From Terfezia claveryi (Eukaryota; Ascomycota; Pezizomycetes; Pezizales; Pezizaceae): a stretch of 64,000 nucleotides of DNA. Under the pieces are notes generated by a model. That model saw only the letters and a list, made by a program, of their open reading frames with translations. It did no database searches and was not told where the DNA came from. Positions 31,578 to 42,851 of this stretch are shown one piece after another. Location of the stretch: positions 1 to 64,000 of the forward strand of contig WHUX01000254.1 in the NCBI GenBank assembly GCA_015179025.1. Reading direction: 5' to 3'. Position 1 is the stretch's first letter, and each line of letters begins with the position of its first letter. The position numbers and the translations under genes are program-made.

Positions 31578-32678
31578 ATGTCCTCCCTTCGTGCCATCCG
31601 CTCCCCATCTCCGTCCGCCTTCGCCGTCACCTCTTCCTCCTACGTTCAGATGAACCAATCTGTCCAACGAGCGAACCACTCTGCGCTCGCGACGTCGCTG
31701 AATGAGGTCATTGACCTTATTCCGACGAGCTATCGTGAAAGTCTCCATTCCTTTTTGGTCCAACACTACAAATTAGCTCAGACCTATTACAGGTCTAGAG
31801 CTACTTTGAGAAAGTTGGAGGAGCACAAATCACGAGGGACCTGGCCCTCTGAAATCCAGGGCATCCATGTGCCAAAAATCCAATTTTCTAAGGAATACTT
31901 GGAGGATTCCCGTGAGGGAATGGACTTGGATGACGGGAATGATCTACTCGATCAAACCTCTACTGCGAAGGTATTCCTAGCAGGTGTCGAATCGAAGGTG
32001 TTGGCCTTCCGTATGGAAATGCTCTCCCAAGCTATTACAGCAAGGGAACAGGAAGTGACATTCCTCCATACTAGACTACGTCGCCCCGCGATCCAAAAAA
32101 CCGTGGTCAATATCATTGATCAACGTTATGAAGAACTGGTAGCCCTTCATAACGCTACGGATACAACTACCTCCACTGGCAAGAATACGTCGTTTCTTAC
32201 CAACGAAAAAGGCCTGCTTTCTCAGGACATTTTCACTTATGCTACTCGAGTAGTAGATATTGCCGGAAGCAAGGCAATAGCAGAGCTGGAAACAGCTCTG
32301 AATAAGATGAAATTGAAGGACGCTGCGAAAGACCCCCAACAGGGTCCAGCTATCACCCAAGATAGTCTGGCTGACACGGTTCGCAAAGCCGTCCAAGACG
32401 CTCTTCGAAAAGAGAAAGGTACGATCCCTCAGCGATCATTATCTAACTCAAATTGTGTCGATTATAGATTCGAAGAGAAAAGGCAACGGAAAGGGCAAAA
32501 CGCCAGCAAAGCTGGCGAAAAACACTCCTCAAAAACTTCAAACGGGAAGAAGAGGAAGCGAGCCGAATCCAACGCCGCCACTTCAGCGACGAAAGTGAAG
32601 AAGACAAAGAGTCAGAAAAAGACTCAGAAGGTATGTGGACCTGGTCCAACCCATCGTCTTATCCAGACCGTTTACTAA
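31578..32678 (+). CDS. PLE ORF1 protein
   Basis: The ATG at 31578 has a good context (ACAACAATGTCC) and lies just past the upstream terminal repeat; the frame is open for 366 residues. It is rich in charged residues with long helical, coiled-coil-prone segments (about 45-130 and 160-275) and ends in a lysine-rich tail (GKKRKRAES, KVKKTKSQKK) that could be a nuclear localisation or RNA-binding signal. No named domain is recognised. A canonical-looking 49-bp intron (GTACGA...CTAAC...TTATAG, about 32418-32467) sits in the frame; using it would change frame and end the protein near 32600. The acidic N-terminus of the RT frame overlaps its 3' end. Confidence 0.6.
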   Translation: MSSLRAIRSPSPSAFAVTSSSYVQMNQSVQRANHSALATSLNEVIDLIPTSYRESLHSFLVQHYKLAQTYYRSRATLRKLEEHKSRGTWPSEIQGIHVPKIQFSKEYLEDSREGMDLDDGNDLLDQTSTAKVFLAGVESKVLAFRMEMLSQAITAREQEVTFLHTRLRRPAIQKTVVNIIDQRYEELVALHNATDTTTSTGKNTSFLTNEKGLLSQDIFTYATRVVDIAGSKAIAELETALNKMKLKDAAKDPQQGPAITQDSLADTVRKAVQDALRKEKGTIPQRSLSNSNCVDYRFEEKRQRKGQNASKAGEKHSSKTSNGKKRKRAESNAATSATKVKKTKSQKKTQKVCGPGPTHRLIQTVY

Positions 32679-34586
32679 ACATCCCTTTCAACCAAGCAGT
32701 GATGGAAATTCGTCAGCGTATGCCACTGGCATTGTTGGACTCACTTAGATTTCGGTGAGGAGTACATCTGTTGGAAGGAGTGGAATTGCCACATGACGTG
32801 GCGAATTCCATTAGCAAGGGTTTCCGCTTTATGTTTAGTACTGAAATAAACTCTTCTATTGTCTTACGTGATTATGAACATTTTTGCAATACCATTAGAT
32901 GGAAATGTCATTTTAATGGTAAAGACAATAAAGCATATGACCACCGCTACTCTTTAGGTTCCGATACACCAGTATCAGCTCCTAAAGCGTCAGTACCTGT
33001 CGAAGCAGGGTTGGCCGAGGGACGTTCTCGATTATGTCGAATGATCGAAGAAGCACCTAAAACAACTGGCATCAATAACTAAGGGATGAAAGATGCAGCA
33101 AAACTGCTGGAGTACTTGAAAAAACACGACTTTTTCGTAACAAGTACAGACAAGAATCTTGGTACTGCTGTAGTATCCCGAACATGGTATATTATGCAAT
33201 GCAATGATTACTTAGCCAATGATAGATCGATAACCAAGATCAACGTTGATAAGTGTCATGAAGTTATGAAAAACTTGCAAACACACTTGGACCAGATTGT
33301 TCAGTCGGATACCTATTCCCTGACTGAACAAGAGGAAAATTTCCTACTGGCTAATGCTTGGAACGAAGATATTCGGAAGCTGCCACGCTTTAGTGGACTC
33401 CCGAAAATCCATAAAAAACTGACCAAGTTTAGACCAATCATTCCTTGCCACAGTTTCACGGGTGAAACTGCTGCGTCCATGTTGTGTAACCTCTTGGAAG
33501 ATGAAGTTAAAACATCACCTACGATTCTACTTAACAGTAGAACGCTAGCCCAAGAACTGTTAAAGGTTAAAGTTCTTTTGGTATGAAAGCTTTTATGCTT
33601 TCAGCGGATGTAGAAGCATTCTACCCGAATGTCCCGCTTATTGCTATTCACGATGTGGTCGAAGCTGCGGCTTCTAAACATCATGGAGAGATCAAAGGCA
33701 AACTTGCCCGAGAACTCTGTTCAATTGCGAACAACTACCTTGTTTTTCGGTATGGTAGTAATTTGTTCTTGCAAACGGATGGATTAGCAATGGGAGTTGC
33801 AAGCTCTCCACATATTGCTAATCTATACGGGGCTAAATATGAATAACATATGATCAAAGATCCTCGAGTACTTCTGTACAAAAGGTATATCGATGACATA
33901 TTTACTATAATCCTCACGCCAAATGAAAGTTTAGTGCTGGAATATGCCAAAGAGGGCCTGAATTTCCCAGGTCTTAAGCTCAAATGGGAAGTGGATAAAT
34001 ACCGTATGGTATTTTTGGATCTAGAAGTTATGCACACCCCGTCTATAGGGAGGTTCGACTTCAGACCATACAGGAAACCACTAAACCATTTCGAACGAAT
34101 CTCATTCTCTTCAAGGCATCCAAAGTGGATGAAAAAAGGAACTTTCCTTGGAGAGATGAGTCGGCTCACTGCCTTGTCGTCTAATGCAGACATATACAAG
34201 CAATCGGTTGAGGAACTTGCCTCTATTTACCTCAGCCGAGAGTACCCACTCGTTTTGGTTAAAGAATGGATTACCCGTAACTACAATACAAGATGGGAAA
34301 ACCGGTACCGTATGGTCAAACCAGCGGAGTGGATAACATCATGGTAGTTAAATCCGTTCTTAATCCAATATGGGATTTTATAGATGTACGAAATGTACAA
34401 CAAGGAATTCAAGAAGTCTGGCAGGGAAGCCAAATCCCTCCTAAACTTCTCGAAGCAACATTGATTATTAGTCGTAAAAAAACTATTAACTTCGGCGACT
34501 TGTGTCAAAGATTCAATGCTAAATTCCTTGAAACATTTCCAGATGATACCACCCTCGAAGACTTATTCGAAAGTCTACATCTGTAA
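32538..34586 (+). pseudogene. PLE reverse transcriptase, broken
   Basis: The frame overlaps the end of ORF1 (acidic FSDESEEDKESEKDSEG), then shows PLE landmarks: N-terminal PFNQAVMEIRQRMPLALLDS; TSTDKNLGTAVV (about 33146); SGLPKIHKKLTKFRPIIP (about 33392, the GLPKxHK box); LSADVEAFYPNVP (D at 33607); LAMGVASSPHIANLYGAKYE (about 33787); and YKRYIDDIF (catalytic DD at about 33892-33897). Breaks are a TGA near 32757, TAA at 33080-33082, a one-base loss in a T-run near 33575, TAA at 33844-33846 and a shift near 34330. The C-terminal part (IPPKLLEATLIISRKK and onward to 34586) has no GIY-YIG motifs. Confidence 0.85.
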
Positions 34587-34702
34587 AAATAATATGGTGG
34601 CGTATTCTAAAAACATAACCTGTAAGTTCCCACTTCAGGATAAGTGAGTCAGAATACTAGTTTGGGCTATACGCTAATACCCAGGAAACGGGAAAATGAA
34701 GG

Positions 34703-35239
34703 CTTCACCCTCCGTTCCCCTCCACTTCCGCTACTCACTTCGCTCGCCCCTCTGGGTAACCGCTCTCGTTGCGGCTCACTCTGAGTGAATTCGGTTATGT
34801 TTTTAGTGTACCACACTGAAACATAGCCGCTAGCAAGGGTATATTACTAGCACTTACCCTGCATTAGCGCAATGCAGTCATCATGCATGCACATGCACGT
34901 CTGAGTCACACCCGTCGCACATGCGTCATGCATGCAGGTAAGATTAGCACACCGCCCCCAAATTAGTATTGCTGACTGCATGACGCAATCATGTTTAATG
35001 AGTCACACCATTATGCATGAACGAGTCACACTTTTAATTTAGATTTTTAGAAGAGGGTGGTCAGCCCACCCATACTACGGAAATAATCAAAATTACCGTG
35101 AGTCACATCAGAGGTAGGAAAAGGTATAAGTATCAAGCACTGAAGAGTCAATTCAGACGAAACCAACAGTGACCCACAAGTCAAGTTGTCTGCTTCGTGA
35201 TACTCTTCAGGAATTCTAACAATTTTCTTCCTCCCCCCC
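34703..35239 (+). repeat. PLE terminal repeat, downstream direct copy
   Basis: 537 bp, same limits as 30981-31517. It forms the 3' end of the element and joins the gypsy fragment after the C-run. Confidence 0.9.
35130..35203 (+). ncRNA. Hammerhead ribozyme motif (downstream PLE repeat)
   Basis: Same fold as at 31409-31482. The one visible difference is in loop II (AATTCA instead of AATCCA), which leaves every core base and stem pair intact. Predicted cut is between 35190 and 35191. Self-cleavage at this copy and the upstream one would release a unit-length RNA of 3,721 nt. Confidence 0.85.
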
Positions 35240-35772
35240 TGCATTCTAAGCCATGGGATTCCGAGGACAATTGGGTACTTGAGCTTTGTAACGAACATAG
35301 GGAGGCTTTCGGAGTGGTCCCCAATCTAGGCAGGAGTACATGCGATATCGGTGATGGCTCCAGAAGAGATAGGTCGGCCATCAATGACATCGAGGAGGCG
35401 GGGGGTTTTGAGCTTAGAGGTGGGTATGGCATGCTTACTGACAAAGGTCTGGTCGATGAAGGCAATTCCTGAGGCTCCACAGTCTATGAGAGCTGATGTG
35501 ACGAGTGTTTTACCATTGAAGGATATCGTGATAGGTACAACAAAATGCTCACCAAATAGGTGAGACTCGTCAACAGACATAGAAGGAACAGAAAAAGACG
35601 ACAAAGACAGGTGACCTAATGCAGGTCCCTTGCTAGTGTCAGTAACTAGGCAAGAGACTCCACTTTTCCCGACTCCTCTGGGGTCTCGGACACCGCATGT
35701 ATGGCTAGGGAGCGATTCTTTCGAAGGGGGCAAGCCGCAATGAAGTGGTCGGCCTTCCCACAGGCTATGCAT
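35240..35772 (-). pseudogene. gypsy 2 aspartic protease, truncated
   Basis: Frame -1 relative to gag. It contains SALIDCGASGIAFIDQTF (the D-x-G-A active-site loop, here DCGA as in gypsy 1), VIDGRPISSGAITDI and, after one in-frame TAG near 35326, KLKYPIVLGIPWLRMQ, which stops at the PLE. It would process the polyprotein if whole. Confidence 0.75.
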
Positions 35773-36779
35773 AGCCCATTATTCCGGTGGCGTTCCCTCT
35801 CTTCTTGGGTCAGGCAAGGCCTGCTTGCCGATAGATCCATAAGCGCTGGTCCACCGGCTACGAGGGAAGGGTAGGCTGGTTTGTTGGTAATAGGGGTCTG
35901 TGGCTGAGTACGAGCAGGTGAGAAAGTCGAGCGGGGGGCTGTGGTGGGGGAGGCCTTCAGGCTATTTCTAAACCTGGCCATCTTTTGCTCCAATCGGCTA
36001 GCCTGATTAATGAACTCTTCGAGGGTGTGGACATCTGGGAAATTGATGAGTGCCTGCCTTAGCTCCACGCTTAGGCCTTCCTGGAATTGATTCAATTTTA
36101 TTTTGTCACTCCAGTCGACTTCAGCAGCCAACCTAGAGAATTCAGCCACATAGGTGGCGAGGTCAGTGTTCTTTTGTCGAAGGGCTCGAAGGGCTCTTGT
36201 GGCCGTTCCTTCTGGATCCGGATCCCCAAGCGCTCGGTCAAGGATAATGAATAAGGCGGAAATGTCAGCTAGATTGATCCCTGTTCCCAAAACATAGGGC
36301 TGGACTTGGTCCAAAGCCTTCCCCTCCAGCAGGCCGTAAACGTAGGTGAGTTTGTGCTGAGTGGTTGGAAATTTAGCAGCATCTCCATTGAGCTTAATAT
36401 TGATCAAGTTTTTCCAGGCCTTGAGGCGGGCCCATTCAGCATTAAATTTGGGTGGGGTGGAGAGGTCTTGGGTTTTGGCGGGCATGGCAGTCGCCGGTGC
36501 CTGTGCGGTTGCGGCGGCAAGGGCACGGTTGAGATTGCGAATGGTTACTCGGTCGTCTGCAAGGTCCTCTTGGAGTAGAAGGATTTCATCTTCGGCTTCT
36601 TTCAGCCTTCGTTCGGTGTTCTGGAGCTCCGCTCCTTGTTTTTCGCCAATCTTATAGGTGGCAGTGAAGATATTGATGGCCATTCGGCGGTATTCCAACA
36701 GCTGGGCAGGGTCTGAGGGTATTGGGGTTTCCCTCCATGCTTGGAACCTGTCGGTGGGTAACGGGGTTGGTTCGGACAT
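35646..36779 (-). CDS. gypsy 2 Gag capsid/nucleocapsid
   Basis: The ATG at 36777-36779 (MSEPTPLPTDRFQAWRE) is chosen because it lies just downstream of the LTR; upstream codons of the open frame fall in the LTR. It has 377 residues: an N-terminal coiled coil (about 40-95), a Retrotrans_gag core (about 110-240, ALDQVQPYV, TYVAEFSRLA), and a CCHC zinc knuckle CIACGKADHFIAACP near the end (C-x2-C-x4-H-x4-C). Gag forms the virus-like particle and binds the RNA. The frame is intact although the downstream pol is lost. Confidence 0.85.
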   Translation of the reverse strand: MSEPTPLPTDRFQAWRETPIPSDPAQLLEYRRMAINIFTATYKIGEKQGAELQNTERRLKEAEDEILLLQEDLADDRVTIRNLNRALAAATAQAPATAMPAKTQDLSTPPKFNAEWARLKAWKNLINIKLNGDAAKFPTTQHKLTYVYGLLEGKALDQVQPYVLGTGINLADISALFIILDRALGDPDPEGTATRALRALRQKNTDLATYVAEFSRLAAEVDWSDKIKLNQFQEGLSVELRQALINFPDVHTLEEFINQASRLEQKMARFRNSLKASPTTAPRSTFSPARTQPQTPITNKPAYPSLVAGGPALMDLSASRPCLTQEERERHRNNGLCIACGKADHFIAACPLRKNRSLAIHAVSETPEESGKVESLA

Positions 36780-36815
36780 GACAGCGTACCAGTTGGTCGA
36801 GAAGATCCAACGTAG

Positions 36816-37449
36816 TGTAACGAGGGCTCTGGGGGACAAGGCGACCAAGGGGTATGCCGGGGAAGTGGCAAGGGGCAATCGCACACGTAGGAGCGCTACG
36901 TGTGTGATCTGGGGAAAGGCTAGGGTAAGATACACATAGGAATGCTACGTGTGTGACTAGGAGTAGGCTGAGATGGGGGGGCAAGGGCAAGAGGCAAGAG
37001 AGGCAGAGGGCAAGGGACACAAGACACACGGAAGCAGTTGCTGCATGTGTCAAGGGAGGCAGCTAGGCTGCAGAGACAAGGCGAGGAGGTGCACAAGGGA
37101 GATGCACCAATGTGGAGAGAAGCAAGGCCCTGTATTGGATATACAAGATGTTGGATGGGGATTCAATGAGAGGGCGGAGGGACGAAGATATATATATATG
37201 ATTCCAGGCCAATGCCGTGGAAGGAATAAGCTTTCCGAGATTCCTATCTCGGAAGCTAAGATAACAATCACCTATCGATGACACTCGAACAAGCCTGTTC
37301 GAGTGTCAAAACAACACGACACCCGAACAAGCCTGTTCGAGTGTCAAATCAAGACTAAGAACACGGTTGTGACATCAATCAACAATTACAAGAGTCGGAC
37401 GGAATCCCGTCTGACTCTCAAACCCGGCTAGGAAAGGACGGTTGTGACA
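36816..37449 (-). repeat. gypsy 2 5' LTR
   Basis: It begins TGTAACG on the plus strand and ends at a GTTGTGACA; two such ends exist, 37374 and 37449, so the length is 559 or 634 bp. It holds the hairpin repeats at 37276-37352 and a TATATATATA run at 37187-37198. No second LTR is present to prove the limits. Confidence 0.6.
37276..37425. repeat. LTR hairpin repeats (GACACTCGAACAAG type)
   Basis: Two imperfect palindromes of the type GACACTCGAACAAGCCTG then TTCGAGTGTC (about 37279-37307 and 37319-37346), followed by a third hairpin with a different sequence but the same shape (GAGTCGGACGG...CCGTCTGACTC, about 37393-37418). Compare the three hairpins in each gypsy 1 LTR. Confidence 0.8.
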
Positions 37450-37679
37450 TCCATAGGCACGGATGTTTGTGTATTTCGGTTCTGCTTAGGCAAGACCTCA
37501 GAGGGGTAGAGAGATTACTATGTGGGATGTTCCCGAAGGGAACAGTAATTAACTGGTGTAATCTATCTTATATGATTTGTGCTATCTAAGCTATATGATC
37601 TTGATCTGATCGGAATATAGGCTTGCTTGCTCTGTGTACTTGCTTCTTACTTCTTTGTTTCTGCGAATTCCAGAGGGAA

Positions 37680-37700
37680 TCCAGCGGCCTATTTATACTC
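37680..37700 (-). promoter_or_regulatory. TATA box of a probable LTR-like repeat
   Basis: The minus strand reads AGGAGTATAAATAGGCC. It sits about 80 bp downstream (minus sense) of the 41-bp tandem repeat and may mark the promoter of an old LTR covering roughly 37450-38060. Confidence 0.4.
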
Positions 37701-37775
37701 CTCTGAGATTTGATGACTAAGGAAATAAATACAATAAAAGGTGGCACACCAGAAGGTGGTGCGCTATACAAAAGG

Positions 37776-37880
37776 GGTCATGTGGCCATAGTAATGAGTC
37801 ACACGTCTTAAACAATGGTCATGTGGCCATAGTAATGAGTCACACACCTTAAACAGAGGTCACGTGGCCTTAATGAGGGT
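37776..37880. repeat. 41-bp tandem repeat
   Basis: Two full units and a partial one of GGTCATGTGGCCATAGTAAT plus GAGTCACAC...CTTAAACA. The spacing is like enhancer repeats in LTRs, but the element has not been identified. Confidence 0.8.
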
Positions 37881-38059
37881 GTCTTCATATGGCAAGTGCC
37901 ATGGAACTTCCCATAGCAAATTCCGCATGCTGTGGACACTTATAAAGCAATAGAAGGTGATTGAAGGCTAGTCCTTCAACCGAGAGGCTTAGTTACATAA
38001 GATAGTAGTAATATAGGAAATACAAAATTATATAATCAATTATATAAGCAATGAAACAA

Positions 38060-40860
38060 ACATTCTCCATTACAATAACTCTCCGTTAGTGGTACAAAAT
38101 TTCCCTCTAGTATATACTAAGAAGACATATTTGTGCAACCAAATCTCTCTTCTGGTATATAACAAGAAGAAATTAATATGTCGTAGAAAGAAGAGTAAGG
38201 GAAAAGAGAAGGCTGTGCCTAATCTCAAATATCCTGCTTCAATATATAACCTGCGACAGGAAACAACCACAGTGGATGGAGATAGTATGGGTCCAGTTGC
38301 ATCCTTACAGTTCATTACAGTGATTAAGTTGTCTTCCGGAGTAGCCGCAGTCAATTTCTGTTCTAGGGAAATCCCCAACATAACAGGGTCTGTTAGAGAA
38401 ACCAAGCTACTAGCAAAGGGACCAGCAATAACACCAGTGACCCCATGAAAATGAGCAGGAAACTCACTAATGAGGATATGTATGAAACCTTATGAATATA
38501 GCAACCCTATGAAAAACAATCTCTAATAGTCTGCAATAGAATCCCAAGAATATCGCACTACACCAGGAACACCTCAAATACTTCACACACTAACTGTATT
38601 TACTTATCCTTTGGGAGTAATTGGAAACATTACTGATTGGTATTAGGGCCCTCACAGGGCTTGATCTGGAGACATACTAAATGAATCCCCCCTTAGGAGT
38701 TTGTTTTCAAATTGGAATGGTGTTTCATTACCGATGGGACCTCTGGAATCTCCAATGTCTATGAGGCCTCTGATAGGCCAGGTTGATAGTACCTCTTCTA
38801 GAACTAGTAGAGTAGAAGTTGCGAAAACCTAAAAGCGAACCTGGTAAATCACACAGTTCCTAGGAGTTCTACGAAATATGATAGAATCAGCAGGCAACAG
38901 GATAGAGTACATTATACTGTTTGAGGAGCCATTTTCGGATCTTCAGTATGCAGAAGACATCCTCGCTGAGGTGTGGCAAGAAGCGGAAAGATACCATCAG
39001 TACGATCATAGTTGTAACAACAAGATTGATGCATATGTAAGCAACAATATTATATTTATGCTAATATTTATACTAACAGTATGCACAAAGCTCAGAAGTA
39101 TTCAATTACAGATACAATCACACCTAATATCAGAGGTAAGGAAGAACATTGCATTCTTGTATCAATTTGATTGAAATATATCTAAGGAATACATCCAGAA
39201 CCATGTCAGATGGTTGTTAAAATGAGATTGGTTTATGTGTGCAGAGAGTCTTTGGAAGGTATATATTGTGATCTACTAGGGCACATTAAAAGGCTGATGT
39301 AGTGTAATCATCTAGAGTTGTAGGTATCAGTTTCGCACCCAGGAAGAGGTTAACCTAATCTATCTTCAGTATTTTAATGGAAACAAGAAACTCGGCAATA
39401 TCGACTCAACATTCATTAAGTGCATTAGTGGTCCTTTCATCTACTTTATCTTCACCGCCTTATACTATGCACTCAGTAGATGGGAGAGTAGGGAGTATCA
39501 ACTTGTGGCTGAGTTTAGCTATCTTAATTACAGTAGTATGTGATGGTGCAGTGGATATCAGACTGATCAAGATTGCTGATGGGTAGCAGATGTCTATAAA
39601 AGGCTGCTTAAATAATGACGGCTATACCCGACAAGTATACAAGACATGATTTATGAAGGTCACACAGTCTGAGATAGTGAGGAAGTGAGTATACAGTGGG
39701 AAGAAGGTGAGGTGGCAGCAGGATAAGCCGTATAAGGTGGACACAAAGGAGGTTCTAGAGTTCCCAAGAAAACTTACAGCAAATTTAAGGAAGGCGGGTA
39801 TTGGCTTGTTCCAAAGAGGAAGAAAAGAGGATGACACTGAAAGTATGACTAAGGAGGACATTTGGGAGGGCAACAACCCAATACGTATTGAGGAGGAAGA
39901 GGAAGATAGTGTTGAAGGGAACAATAATACGAGGAATGATCATAGGGCAGAGAAGGAGGAGGATGCAGAGGATGCAGAGGAAGGGGAAGGTATGCCAAGT
40001 GGGCAGAAGGAATATAGGAATACAGGAGGAATATGGGCCTAGGAAGAAGAAGATTAGGGGTAAATATATATATAGTAGTGGGTAACAGTGAGTAATAGGG
40101 GGATGAATAGGACAGGGAACAGGGTCGTAGATATTTATTTTATTTTACTGTTTTGTTGTTAGCTTGGGGAGGGTTATATACAGATTATAAGGGACTGCAG
40201 GGGTGGGAATATTTGTCAGTAGAGTAGTTTCAGAAGGAATTTTTCAGGGCAGGGTAGGATTTATTTTTTTCAGAGTATGTATTCCTTGGGCATTGTATAT
40301 TAGAATAGTATGATTTATATATGGAATAGTATGAGGTTTATGGTGGATTATGGAGGTATGGAAATGGATACATTCTTTACAAAAAAGGGGAACAGAATAT
40401 AGATTACAAAGTGAGTGCAGCATAGGACATAAAAAGGTGCAGTCTGTGAGGATAGAATGCAAAGCAGAAATAAGAGTAGAAGAAAGGAAGAACAGCCAAA
40501 GGGCAATAGAGGGACATCTGAATGCCTTGCGCCTTGAGGCAGAGAAGGTAGATACTTGGTATCCAGTAGAGGGAAAATGAATGTCCTGTAACCAGGGATA
40601 GAGAGGGTGGATGTAGCATGCCTAGGAAGGGCAAATTAGACACATAGTGTTCAGAAAGAATAGTGGCAGATACCAGGCATCCAGATAGATGGATATTAGA
40701 TACCTGGCATCTTGAAGTAGGGAAGCAGAATACCTGGCATCCAGTGTAGAGAAGGCGTCAGGATAAAAGGACTCAGGAAGTATAGTATCAGGAGAATAGA
40801 GGTCGCGAAGGCAGGCTACCAGATTGTTAGTTTGCCTATTGGGCATCTATGGTGCCTGAG
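38060..40860. other. Stretch without a recognised gene
   Basis: AT-rich, broken sequence. Short open frames at 38089-38448, 38878-39174 and 39707-40042 have mixed composition (the last is very acidic) and no recognisable domain. The interval could contain the decayed N-terminal half of the Plavaka-like transposase that becomes readable after 40860. Confidence 0.4.
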
Positions 40861-42358
40861 ACATGAAAGGCAAACTAAATTTATTCCTGATGAATATTTG
40901 TACAGAAATTCAAAATTGGCTAATAGCCTAAGCATAGATCCTGATGGGCCTTTTTCCAATTGGCTTCGAGATTAACAAGCTCACAGGTTTCCTGACAATT
41001 GACTAGGAATATGATACACTAAAGGTATAATACTAGATTGTCTTATGTATCCTATTATCTTTACCAAAAATATTCAAAGTAGGTAAATAATCCTGGATGG
41101 GGTTATAAGGGTCCATATTAATAACTTTCATAGGCAGATAAGACTAATATCCTCTGTAGAGATAGCAAAGTTAGAAAGTACATGCTAATTCTCTCTACCT
41201 AACTTGCCAACTATATGGAAAATATTAATATCTATAGGATTAAAATCAATCACTGCCTCATATATATTACAAGTCCATAGGAACTTGGAATTCTCCCAAA
41301 GAAGGCACTCACCATATATAATTACATAAACTATGAGAATCTATATTGAGCAAGAGATCTAAAAAGGTATATAGCTAATAAACATAGATATGATTAAACA
41401 TGGCTAATATATAGGTAGTTTAGATGATATTGGAATAAAGCCCTTTAAAAACATGCTCTAGATACAGATATAAGTTTTAGGTATTGAGCTATCATATATA
41501 GTTTATAGTGATATACTTTACAATATTCTTCTTGAAATTCTCAAGCATCTAATAAGCTAGATAGAGTAGTTTCTGAGCAAATACAAATGCTTAGAAGTAT
41601 GCGATAGAATTTGGGAACAGACTCTACTATATCTAGAGTATCGACCACTACAGAAGAGATATCAGTAAATTATGATATAGAGTGTGACTGAAATGTAGGG
41701 ATTTAATCATGTGATTTTAGCTTGCTTCACAGCAGTGCTATATAATCCAATAACAGCCACCCCAAGTCTCTCAGTAGGTGTAAAAGCAGATAGTAAAATC
41801 ACAATTCATTGTCTATCATATATCATAAATTTCTGCCAGATGGTACAATACTAGAGTTACATACTCTAGACAATATGTTATATGAATCAATACCTCCGGA
41901 AACTCTATGATAACTTATATGTCTTCACTGAGTTTCAGACTACAAAAAAGGATTACGAGAATATAAAAGAGACTTCGAGGGAGCTTGTAGTCAATCAACT
42001 TAAGTTATGTCAAGCAAAACTGGAGGAATATTTTAAGCTTAGCACTACAAAACAGAAGAAAATAGCAATCAAAGAATGATAAGATAGACAGCAGGTGATT
42101 CAGGATGTCCTGAGCAATGCCGGTTTCAATTTTCCGAAGATGCATATGCTATCCCACCATAGTACACAGATCACAGATTTCGGGAGCCTCCCTCAGTATT
42201 CCACCGAGATTATGGAAGCTCTATACAAGCCACTGAAAGATGCCTATCGAAGATCTAACCATGTAAATGCAGCTGAGCAAATAAATACTTGATGTCATTA
42301 CAGTTGAACAGGCATTACGAATGAGGGAATTGAATATGGAGGTATAGAGTCCAGAGTA
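40860..42358 (+). pseudogene. Plavaka/KDZ-like transposase relic, part 1
   Basis: Fragments in shifting frames include RQTKFIPDEYLYRNSKLANS, ILLEILKHLIS, CDRIWEQTLLYLEYRPLQKR and, best preserved (42095-42292), GFNFPKMHMLSHHSTQITDF, then GSLPQYSTEIMEALYKPLKD and AYRRSNHVNAAEQI. This last block is characteristic of the C-terminal half of Plavaka-group (CACTA/KDZ) fungal transposases. Many stops (mainly TAG and TAA) and frameshifts show it is dead. The frame runs into the foldback insertion at 42361 and resumes at 50742. Confidence 0.62.
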
Positions 42359-42454
42359 TACATCAGCAAAAAAAATATTCCCGTCTTGTGTCTTCCTGTG
42401 CGTCCGACGCACAGGACGCATGGGACAGGAACTTACAATCAGGACGCCAAACGC

Positions 42455-42605
42455 TTGGTGCACCAGCGTCGGGACGCAACACTCGTGCGCACCAGCGTCG
42501 GGATGCAACACTCGTGCGCACCAGCGCCCAGGACGCAACACAAGTGTGCTCCCACGCCTGGGACGCAACAGAAGTATGCTACTGTTTCTTGGACGCAATA
42601 TGGGA
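42455..42605. repeat. 29-31-bp tandem repeat inside the foldback left arm
   Basis: Four to five units of the type CAGCGTCGGGACGCAACACT then CGTGCGCAC. The right arm lacks this expansion, so the arms have diverged by repeat growth. Confidence 0.8.
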
Positions 42606-42851
42606 TGGGCTGCTCGTCCCCAACGCTATAGGTTCCACGTCTGGCGTTACTGAACCAGGGCCCCAAATCGCTCTCTTCTACAATGCACACCCGCTACCAG
42701 CTTGCATCTATGACGCTCTAAACACCAGCCAGCTACGTAGCTGCTATTGCAGCCATTGAATATGCACGCAGTGGAAATATCCATTGTATTCGCTAATAAT
42801 TATATACACAAAAGTATTGAGCAATAGATATATATATAGAACATGCAATCG

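Larger units (their letters stand above)
30533..35239 (+). mobile_element. Penelope-like element (PLE) with three terminal repeats
   Basis: Order: an inverted terminal repeat copy (30533-30979), a direct copy (30981-31517), ORF1, a reverse transcriptase pseudogene, and a direct copy (34703-35239). All copies end in GGAATTCTAACAATTTTCTT then CCTCCCCCC. The RT is of the Penelope type. No GIY-YIG endonuclease is seen, which fits the endonuclease-lacking PLE branch known from fungi (Coprina-like). Terminal repeats in mixed orientation and hammerhead ribozymes inside them are both known PLE traits. The left flank is LINE copy 3 and the right flank is a gypsy fragment, so the surrounding DNA was rearranged or the site was already a junction. 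Confidence 0.85.
35240..37449 (-). mobile_element. Truncated Ty3/gypsy element (gypsy 2): LTR, gag, protease start
   Basis: On the minus strand come a 5' LTR (37449 or 37374 to 36816), gag (36779-35646) and the protease start (to about 35240), where the PLE end cuts it. The LTR border reads CAACGTAG then TGTAACG, the same junction as in the intact gypsy 1, so the two elements are relatives. RT, integrase and 3' LTR are absent from the other side of the PLE. Confidence 0.78.

Noticed and set aside
37450..38060. Ty1/copia LTR
   Set aside because: A TATA box and 41-bp repeats are suggestive, but no matching second LTR, gag or pol was found, so only the parts are listed.
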